From: Exiguobacterium sp. KRL4
GTDB lineage: Bacteria > Bacillota > Bacilli > Exiguobacteriales > Exiguobacteriaceae
Assembly: GCF_001870785.1 (NCBI RefSeq)
Contig: NZ_MOLV01000016.1
Coordinates: 1 to 64,000, forward strand
Direction: 5' to 3'
DNA: 64,000 bases
The position numbers were made by a program, and so were the translations under genes. Below are positions 57,546 through 64,000 of this stretch, in pieces (the first letter of the stretch is position 1; each line of letters starts with the position of its first letter). Under the pieces are notes generated by a model that saw only the letters and a list, made by a program, of their open reading frames with translations, was not told where the DNA came from and searched no databases.

Positions 57546-58796
57546 TTAGTGTTTCCCCTTTTTTGTAAAAGACTGCTCCTTTAGTAATGCGCGAACCGTA
57601 CTGATGAAATAGAGCGATCCCGTGACGATCAGCGTCTGATTCACTGTATCCACCTGTTTGAAAAATTGTTTGAGTTCTATCACATTCGCCCCGTCCACGG
57701 TTAGTTCTTCTAACGTCCGCGCCCGCGGAAAATCAAACGTCGTCTCGTAAATATCAGGTGTCACTTCTCGTAGTTGCTCAAGCATCGCCTCGCGGTCTTT
57801 GTCCCGTAAAATCGAACAGAGGACGATGACGGGTTTTGCCTCTTCTTTCAGCCGTTCGACGAGTGCCGTAACCCCTTCCGGATTATGAGCGCCGTCCAAA
57901 ATGATCCGCGGCTTGCGGGAGATGATTTCAAACCGCCCCGGATGCGTCGCATTCCGCAGTCCACGCCGAATCGCGGTCTTCGACCAACCGAGTTGTTTGG
58001 CAAAGACGACGGCGTTCGCCGCATTATGTACTTGATGCACCCCTTCAAGACCAAGTCGTGTCTCGGGAATCCCTTCGTAGGTTGCCCACGTGCCTGTTGC
58101 ACTGAGCCGGTAATCGCGAATCACTTCCTGGCTCCACGTTAAGGTCGCTTGTCGATCGCCACAATAGGCCATCAACGGAACCGTTAATTCTTCCTGCAAT
58201 TTCCCCGCAATGACCGTCGTCTGTTGTTTGATGATGCCAAATTTTTGTAAGGCGATTTCTTGGAGCGTATCTCCGAGAATCGCTTGATGGTCGTGACCAA
58301 TCGAAGTGATGATGGCTGCGAGCGGGTGTTTCAGTACGTTCGTCGAGTCATACAATCCCCCAAGGCCGACTTCATAGATGATCAAGTCAGGACGAATTTG
58401 CTGAAAATGATAGAACGCAAGTGACGTCAATGCTTCGAATTCCGTCACCGTCCCAATCGTCGGCTCTAAGTTCATGATTGCTTCTTGCACGGCGATGGCT
58501 GCTTTAACGAGATCCGGTTCGCTGATTGGGACGCCGTTCAACATGATGCGTTCTTCGAATTGAATGATATAGGGTGAAGTAAACGTCCCGACCTGAAGGC
58601 CTTCCGCCATTCCCATCTCGCGTAAGAAGGCGACCGTCGATCCTTTCCCGTTTGTGCCCGCGACATGAACTGTCGGAATCGTATCCGGATCAATCTGTAA
58701 TTCTGTTAACAAGGCTTGCATCCGGCTGAGCCCCGGCTTGATGCCAAATGCCAGTAACGCCGATAACCATTCCAACACATCTTCCCGTGTTCTCAC
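57546..58796 (-). CDS. folC: Folylpolyglutamate synthase/dihydrofolate synthase FolC
   Basis: Adds glutamate to dihydropteroate and reduced folates, 416 residues. The Mur-ligase ATP loop HVAGTNGKGST is at about 44-54; the LEGVHQVHNAANAV and LDGAHNPEG motifs follow. The start is GTG at 58796, with AAAGGAG upstream. The valS terminator lies directly before it, leaving little room for a promoter, so it may depend on read-through. It occupies the usual valS-folC-comC order. Confidence 0.94.
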   Translation of the reverse strand: MRTREDVLEWLSALLAFGIKPGLSRMQALLTELQIDPDTIPTVHVAGTNGKGSTVAFLREMGMAEGLQVGTFTSPYIIQFEERIMLNGVPISEPDLVKAAIAVQEAIMNLEPTIGTVTEFEALTSLAFYHFQQIRPDLIIYEVGLGGLYDSTNVLKHPLAAIITSIGHDHQAILGDTLQEIALQKFGIIKQQTTVIAGKLQEELTVPLMAYCGDRQATLTWSQEVIRDYRLSATGTWATYEGIPETRLGLEGVHQVHNAANAVVFAKQLGWSKTAIRRGLRNATHPGRFEIISRKPRIILDGAHNPEGVTALVERLKEEAKPVIVLCSILRDKDREAMLEQLREVTPDIYETTFDFPRARTLEELTVDGANVIELKQFFKQVDTVNQTLIVTGSLYFISTVRALLKEQSFTKKGKH

Positions 58797-58812
58797 GTTT
58801 GATTCACTCCTT

Positions 58813-58846
58813 TAAAAAAAGTGACTCAAGAAAACTTGAGCCACTG
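58813..58846 (-). terminator. Terminator downstream of valS
   Basis: AGTGGCTCAAG/CTTGAGTCACT stem (one mismatch) with a 4-base loop and seven T on the minus strand, between valS and folC. Confidence 0.85.
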
Positions 58847-58852
58847 TTAAGA

Positions 58853-61489
58853 TTATTTTGCGAGTTCGCTGATTCGGACTTCGACTGCCGCCCGTTTTTC
58901 TTTATAGTCTTGTGCTTTTGCTTGTTCTTCTTCAATGACGTGTGCCGGTGCTTTCCCGACGAATCCCGGGTTATTGAGTTTTTTCTCGACCCGTTCGACT
59001 TCTTTTGTATATTTGACGAGTTCTTTGTTCAGACGAGCGATTTCTTCTTCGATGTTGATCAAGTCAGCTAGCGGAATGAACAATTCTGCTCCCGTCACGA
59101 TCGCACTCATCGCTTTTTCCGGAGCTATCATATTCCGTTCGACGAGTAACTCAGATGCATTCGTGAACTTTTTCAAGTACGACAGATTTGTTTCTAAGTC
59201 ATGCTGGACTTGATCGTCACTCGTTGCAATCATCAACTGAATTTGTTTCGACATCGGTGCGTTGACCTCCGCCCGGATGTTCCGAACTGAACGGATGACG
59301 TTCTGAACGGCTTCAAACGCTGGAACAGCTTTCGGGAAATCCAGTGAATCGTTCCGTGTCGGCCAAGCGGCACGTGTGACGGTTTCGCCTTCATGCGGCA
59401 AGTGCTGCCAGATCTCTTCCGTGATGAACGGCATGAACGGATGCATCAGACGCATGATTTGATCGAGCGTATACGCAAGAATCGAACGTGTCGTCAATTT
59501 CGCTGCTTCGTCCTCCCCATTTAACGGCAACTTCGCCATCTCGATGTACCAGTTACAGAAATCTTCCCAGATGAAGTGATAGAGGACTCGACCGGCTTCA
59601 CCGAACTCATATTTATCCGACAGACGCGTGACGTCATCAATCGTCGTGTTCAGACGTGTCAGAATCCATTGATCGGCCAGTGATTTCTCACCTGTCAAAT
59701 CGATTTGTTCGTACGTCAGTCCGTCCATGTTCATCAAGGCAAAACGGCTCGCGTTCCACAATTTGTTTGAGAAGTTCCATGTCGCTTCGATTTTCTCCCA
59801 GTAGAAACGTAAATCATTCCCCGGCGTTGAACCGGTCGTCAAGAACCAACGAAGCGAATCGGCGCCATACTTCTCGATGACATCCATCGGATCAATCCCG
59901 TTCCCGAGTGATTTCGACATCTTTCGTCCTTCGGAGTCGCGGATCAAACCGTGGATCAACACATCGTTGAATGGACGTTCGCCCGTGAATTCATACGATT
60001 GGAAGATCATCCGTGAGACCCAGAAGGCGATGATGTCGTAACCCGTGACGAGTGTCGACGTCGGGAAGTACTTCTGATAATCAGCAGCCCCTTCGTTCGG
60101 CCAACCCATCGTCGAGAATGGCCAAAGCGCAGAAGAGAACCATGTATCGAGGACATCATTATCCTGTTCCCAGTTTTCGATGTCAGATGGTGCTTCCTTG
60201 CCGACATACACTTCACCTGTCTCTTTATGGTACCAAGCCGGAATCCGGTGACCCCACCAGAGTTGACGGCTGACACACCAGTCGCGGATGTTTTCCATCC
60301 AGCGAACATATGTGTTTTCAAAACGTTGTGGAATGAAGTTGATTTTCTCTTCACCTTGTTGCTCTTGCAGTGCTTTTTCAGCGAGCGGCTCCATTTTGAC
60401 GAACCATTGGAGCGACAAGTAAGGTTCGACGATGGCATCCGACCGCTCAGAGTGACCGACGGAATGCAGATGCGGTTCGACTTTGATCAGGACACCTGAC
60501 TCTTTCAGATCTTCGACGATTTGCTTGCGGCATTCGAAACGATCCATGCCTTCGTATTTCCCTGCGTTTTCATTCATCGTTCCGTCTTCGTTCATGACGA
60601 GGACACGTGGTAAATCATGACGATTCCCGACTTCAAAGTCATTTGGATCGTGAGCCGGTGTAATTTTAACGACACCTGTCCCAAACTCCATATCAACGTA
60701 CTCATCGGCAACAATCGGAATTTCGCGTCCGACGATTGGCAACGTGATCGTTTTCCCGACGAGGTGCGCATAGCGCTCATCCTTCGGATTGACGGCAATC
60801 GCCGTATCCCCAAGCATCGTTTCCGGACGTGTCGTCGCCAGTTCGACGTGACCTGACCCATCCGTCAACGGATAACTGAAGTGATAAAACGCCCCTTCGA
60901 TGTCTTTATAGATGACTTCGATGTCCGAGATCGCTGTTTTTGTCGCCGGATCCCAGTTAACAATGTATTCACCACGGTAGATCAAGCCTTTTTCATACAA
61001 TTTAACGAACACTTCTTGAACCGCTTCCGACAAACCTTCATCGAGTGTAAACCGTTCCCGTGAATAATCGAGTCCGAGTCCGAGTTTCGACCATTGCTCG
61101 CGGATTGTTGAAGCATATTCTTCTTTCCATGCCCATGATTGTTCAAGGAACTTCTCACGTCCCATTTCAAGACGTGACTTTCCTTCCGCCCGGAGCTTCT
61201 GTTCGACTTTAGCTTGCGTCGCGATTCCGGCGTGGTCCATTCCCGGCAGGTACAAGACGTCGAAACCTTGCATCCGTTTCATCCGCGTCAGCATATCTTG
61301 GAGTGTCGTATCCCAGGCGTGACCGAGGTGCAATTTCCCGGTGACGTTTGGTGGGGGGATGACAATCGTGTACGGTGCTTTTTCCGGATCTTGATCGGCT
61401 TTGAAATATTCACCTTTCATCCAAAAGTCGTACCATTTCTCTTCTGTCGCTTGCGGATCATATTTCGTTGGCATTGATAATTCCTGCAT
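58853..61489 (-). CDS. valS: Valyl-tRNA synthetase ValS
   Basis: Class I synthetase for tRNA-Val, 878 residues, the bacterial size. HIGH motif as HLGH in [13 protein letters not shown] (about 49-61), an editing domain (about 190-340), KMSKS in [11 protein letters not shown] (about 520), an anticodon-binding helical domain and a C-terminal coiled coil (about 810-878) that grips tRNA. The ATG at 61489 follows AAAGGAG by 8 bases. Expressed behind a valine T-box. Confidence 0.96.
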   Translation of the reverse strand: MQELSMPTKYDPQATEEKWYDFWMKGEYFKADQDPEKAPYTIVIPPPNVTGKLHLGHAWDTTLQDMLTRMKRMQGFDVLYLPGMDHAGIATQAKVEQKLRAEGKSRLEMGREKFLEQSWAWKEEYASTIREQWSKLGLGLDYSRERFTLDEGLSEAVQEVFVKLYEKGLIYRGEYIVNWDPATKTAISDIEVIYKDIEGAFYHFSYPLTDGSGHVELATTRPETMLGDTAIAVNPKDERYAHLVGKTITLPIVGREIPIVADEYVDMEFGTGVVKITPAHDPNDFEVGNRHDLPRVLVMNEDGTMNENAGKYEGMDRFECRKQIVEDLKESGVLIKVEPHLHSVGHSERSDAIVEPYLSLQWFVKMEPLAEKALQEQQGEEKINFIPQRFENTYVRWMENIRDWCVSRQLWWGHRIPAWYHKETGEVYVGKEAPSDIENWEQDNDVLDTWFSSALWPFSTMGWPNEGAADYQKYFPTSTLVTGYDIIAFWVSRMIFQSYEFTGERPFNDVLIHGLIRDSEGRKMSKSLGNGIDPMDVIEKYGADSLRWFLTTGSTPGNDLRFYWEKIEATWNFSNKLWNASRFALMNMDGLTYEQIDLTGEKSLADQWILTRLNTTIDDVTRLSDKYEFGEAGRVLYHFIWEDFCNWYIEMAKLPLNGEDEAAKLTTRSILAYTLDQIMRLMHPFMPFITEEIWQHLPHEGETVTRAAWPTRNDSLDFPKAVPAFEAVQNVIRSVRNIRAEVNAPMSKQIQLMIATSDDQVQHDLETNLSYLKKFTNASELLVERNMIAPEKAMSAIVTGAELFIPLADLINIEEEIARLNKELVKYTKEVERVEKKLNNPGFVGKAPAHVIEEEQAKAQDYKEKRAAVEVRISELAK

Positions 61490-61514
61490 CTAAATCGCTC
61501 CTTTAATCCATAAT

Positions 61515-61790
61515 AAAAACGGCTTCTCTCGTCCTCATCTAAGGACGAAAGAAGCCGTTGCTCTTCCGCGGTACCACCTTAGTTCACTCTAAAAACAGAG
61601 TGCCCTCTAGACCGCGTAACGTGCGGCACTCCGGATCTCGCTTGCTTGGCTTTCACTTACGAGACCAGCTCGTGGGGTGACCTTCGTCAGGACGTCCTGT
61701 CACATCTCTCAGCCAATGGATGTGTTCTCTCCTACAGTCCGTTGATTGACTACTCTTCCCGTCAACGCTGTTTCCAAATTATTCTTTCCT
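61515..61790 (-). promoter_or_regulatory. T-box leader of valS, probable Val specifier
   Basis: Leader of about 275 nt. The conserved T-box TGGTACCGCGG (about 61566-61576) precedes a strong terminator (61515-61559: AACGGCTTCT..CGTCC with its complement, then T-run). In stem I, GACGAAG-GTC-ACCCC places the valine codon GTC (complement of 61679-61681) at the expected specifier position. Uncharged tRNA-Val should induce valS. The T-box is certain; the specifier is my reading. Confidence 0.9.
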
Positions 61791-61791
61791 T

Positions 61792-61821
61792 ATTTTATCC
61801 GAGACGTCCGTGACTCGTCAA
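61792..61821 (-). promoter_or_regulatory. Predicted promoter of the valS T-box transcript
   Basis: TTGACG (61816-61821) and TAAAAT (61792-61797) lie 18 bp apart on the minus strand, immediately after the hemL stop. Confidence 0.6.
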
Positions 61822-61828
61822 GAACTGC

Positions 61829-63139
61829 TTAACGGTTAAATTCAAGCTTCAGTTCCTTGAACGTCATCTCGACTGCTGCGATCGTCTGATCAATGTCTTC
61901 ATCCGTATGGACTGTCGACAAGAAAAGTCCTTCAAATTGTGACGGTGGCAAGAAGATGCCGCGCGCCGCCATCTTTTGATAATACGAACGGAACATCTCG
62001 AGGTTGGATGATTTCGCTTGCTCGAAGTTCGTCACCGGTTGATCCGTGAAGAAAACTCCGAACATCGCACCTGCCCGATTCGTTGTCAACGGAATGTTAT
62101 ACTTCGCCGCCGCCTGCTCATATCCTGCTGCGAGACGCCCTGCTTTCCGGTCAAACTCTGCATAATGTTCTGGTTTGAGTTGTGTCAATGTCGCAAGACC
62201 TGCTGTCATCGCGAGTGGGTTACCCGATAACGTACCAGCTTGATAGATTGGTCCTTGCGGCGCAATCTGTTCCATGATGTCACGACGTCCGCCGTAAGCA
62301 CCGACTGGCATTCCGCCGCCGATGACTTTACCGAGGCACGTGATGTCCGGTGTGACACCAAAGTACCCTTGCGCACAGTTGAATCCAACCCGGAATCCGG
62401 TCATGACTTCATCGAAGATCAACAGTGTGCCGTATTGTTCCGTGATGTCTCGCAGTCCTTCGAGGAAACCAGGCTGCGGCGGGACAAAGCCCATGTTGCC
62501 CGCTGCCGGTTCGACGATGACTCCAGCGATATCATCACCATGTTTTTCAAATGCAATCCGGACCGCATCCATATCATTGTATGGAACTGTCAACGTCATG
62601 CTGGCAATCTGAGCAGGGACACCCGGTGAATCTGGAAGTCCAAGCGTCGCGACGCCTGAGCCTGCCTTAATCAACAATGAATCCCCATGTCCGTGGTAAC
62701 AGCCTTCGAACTTCAAGATTTTTGTTTTCCCTGTGTAGCCGCGTGCCAGACGAAGTGCGGCCATTGTTGCTTCCGTCCCCGAGTTGACCATCCGGACGAC
62801 TTCAACCGATGGAACACGGCTGATGACGACTTCTGCCATCGCCGACTCGATTTCCGTCGGTGTCCCGTAACTCCATCCGCGTGTCGCTTGTTCTTGAATC
62901 GCTGCCGTCACGATTGGATCGGCATGACCAAGAATCATCGGTCCCCACGACAAAACGTAATCGATGTATTCCTTCCCATCGATATCATATAGTCGCGACC
63001 CTTTCGCACGCTCAGCAAAAATCGGTGACATCCCGACTGATTTATAGGCACGTACTGGGCTGTTGACGCCACCTGGCATCAACGGCAGGGCCCGTTCAAA
63101 AGCGGCTTTTGATTTTGAGTTTTGATTAATCAAGCTCAT
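61829..63139 (-). CDS. hemL: Glutamate-1-semialdehyde 2,1-aminomutase HemL
   Basis: PLP enzyme forming 5-aminolevulinate in the C5 haem pathway, 436 residues. Substrate and cofactor motifs: [16 protein letters not shown] at the N-terminus, [21 protein letters not shown], and the PLP lysine in [17 protein letters not shown]. Its ATG overlaps the hemB stop by 4 bp. The spoVID/ysxE pair that follows hemL in B. subtilis is missing; valS comes next. Confidence 0.96.
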   Translation of the reverse strand: MSLINQNSKSKAAFERALPLMPGGVNSPVRAYKSVGMSPIFAERAKGSRLYDIDGKEYIDYVLSWGPMILGHADPIVTAAIQEQATRGWSYGTPTEIESAMAEVVISRVPSVEVVRMVNSGTEATMAALRLARGYTGKTKILKFEGCYHGHGDSLLIKAGSGVATLGLPDSPGVPAQIASMTLTVPYNDMDAVRIAFEKHGDDIAGVIVEPAAGNMGFVPPQPGFLEGLRDITEQYGTLLIFDEVMTGFRVGFNCAQGYFGVTPDITCLGKVIGGGMPVGAYGGRRDIMEQIAPQGPIYQAGTLSGNPLAMTAGLATLTQLKPEHYAEFDRKAGRLAAGYEQAAAKYNIPLTTNRAGAMFGVFFTDQPVTNFEQAKSSNLEMFRSYYQKMAARGIFLPPSQFEGLFLSTVHTDEDIDQTIAAVEMTFKELKLEFNR

Positions 63140-64000
63140 GTTGTTCCCTCCAAGTAACGACAGATGTCTTTTGCAAAATACGTAATGATGAGATCAGCAC
63201 CGGCGCGTTTAAACCCAAGCATCGTCTCCATGACGATTCGTTCTTCATCAATCCAGCCGTTTAACGCAGCGGCTTTGACCATCGCATATTCACCGGAAAC
63301 GTTATAGGCGACAATCGGTAGCTCAATCCGCTCACGGACATCACGGATGATATCCATGAAGGCCAGTGCCGGTTTGACGATCATGAAGTCTGCACCTTGC
63401 TCGACATCGGCTGTCGCTTCGCGGAATGCTTCCCGGCGGTTCGCAGGATCCATTTGATAACCTTTCCGGTCCCCTTCCCCGGGCGCAGAGTTTGCTGCAT
63501 CGCGGAACGGTCCATAATAAGCAGAAGCATACTTGACGCCGTAACTCATGACTGGGATATGACTGAAGCCATTCTCGTCCAGTCCTTGACGAATCGCCAT
63601 GACAAATCCGTCCATCATCGACGACGGTGCAATGATATCTGCACCGGCACGTGCTTGTGACACGGCTGTTTGGACATGAAGCGGCAATGACGCATCGTTA
63701 TCGACTGTACCGTCAGCGACGATGCCGCAGTGTCCTGTTGACGTGTATTCGCATAAACAAGTATCTGCGATGACCGTCAGTTGCGGTGCAACTTTTTTAA
63801 CGAGTCGCGTTGCTTCTTGAACAATCCCGTGATCATGAAAAGCGCCTGTCCCCTGCTCGTCTTTTAGATGATCGTGCGGAACGCCGAATAAGATGACCGA
63901 TTCAATGCCAAGTGAAACGATTTCCTTGATTTCTGTTTCCAGGTGGTCGAGTGACAAGTTAAACACACCAGGCATCGAACTGACTTCTCGTTTGATGTTT
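63136..64000 (-). CDS. hemB: Delta-aminolevulinic acid dehydratase HemB (5' end beyond the window)
   Basis: Porphobilinogen synthase, condensing two aminolevulinates. The frame runs open to the last base of the window (upstream codons read NIKREVSSM before MPGVF), so about 35-40 N-terminal residues lie outside. The zinc cysteines [12 protein letters not shown], the Schiff-base lysines in [15 protein letters not shown] and [13 protein letters not shown], and [11 protein letters not shown] are present. It precedes hemL with a 4-bp overlap, the end of the hemAXCDBL order of Bacillales. Confidence 0.95.
   Translation of the reverse strand, partial: NIKREVSSMPGVFNLSLDHLETEIKEIVSLGIESVILFGVPHDHLKDEQGTGAFHDHGIVQEATRLVKKVAPQLTVIADTCLCEYTSTGHCGIVADGTVDNDASLPLHVQTAVSQARAGADIIAPSSMMDGFVMAIRQGLDENGFSHIPVMSYGVKYASAYYGPFRDAANSAPGEGDRKGYQMDPANRREAFREATADVEQGADFMIVKPALAFMDIIRDVRERIELPIVAYNVSGEYAMVKAAALNGWIDEERIVMETMLGFKRAGADLIITYFAKDICRYLEGTT

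Overview
The window reads as a chromosomal core segment of a Gram-positive Bacillales bacterium, most likely Exiguobacterium or a close relative. I infer this from gene order, which closely follows the Bacillus subtilis yrrB-to-hemB interval, from moderate G+C, and from Firmicutes-type regulation (T-boxes, an L21 leader, CymR, NiaR, 6S RNA). No sequence search was run. Sporulation genes that B. subtilis carries between these same neighbours (spoVID, spoIIB, spoIVFA/FB, safA) are absent. Only a short spo0B-like gene remains.

Layout. 1-5700: a TPR protein, mnmA, a cysteine desulfurase, cymR (all minus), rarA (plus) and tcdA (minus). 5700-8600: an accessory pocket with a probable 6S RNA, a CRY-DASH-like photolyase, a 39-residue ORF, a decayed IS200/IS605-type element with an omega-RNA-like right end, and a 3-methyladenine glycosylase. 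8600-25400: translation, stringent response, secretion and repair genes: aspS-hisS behind a T-box, dtd, rel, apt, recJ, unfused secF and secD, yajC, tgt, queA, ruvB and ruvA, then nadA. 24300-29400: the NAD module nadBCA, divergent from nifS-niaR across a likely NiaR operator. 29470-33760: a CNNM/CorC protein, obgE, a spo0B-like gene, rpmA, prp and rplU. 33770-40600: RNase E/G, minD, minC, mreD, mreC, mreB, radC and maf.

40670-53140 is a type IV pilus locus at the position where B. subtilis has the single gene comC. It encodes PilO, a PilM-PilN fusion, prepilin peptidase, a major pilin, PilC, PilT, PilB, a small membrane protein and a cell-wall-binding-like protein on the minus strand, and three minor pilin-like proteins on the plus strand. 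Facing them are an ankyrin-repeat membrane protein and a 1193-residue exported protein with Ig-like C-terminal modules (53187-57473). The window ends with folC, valS behind a valine T-box, hemL and a 5'-truncated hemB.

The housekeeping genes form tight operons with many 4-bp stop/start overlaps. The most unusual content is the pilus locus with its retraction ATPase, fused PilMN and exported giant protein. Next come the transposon relic that appears to supply the stop codon of the glycosylase gene, and the retained spo0B-like gene.
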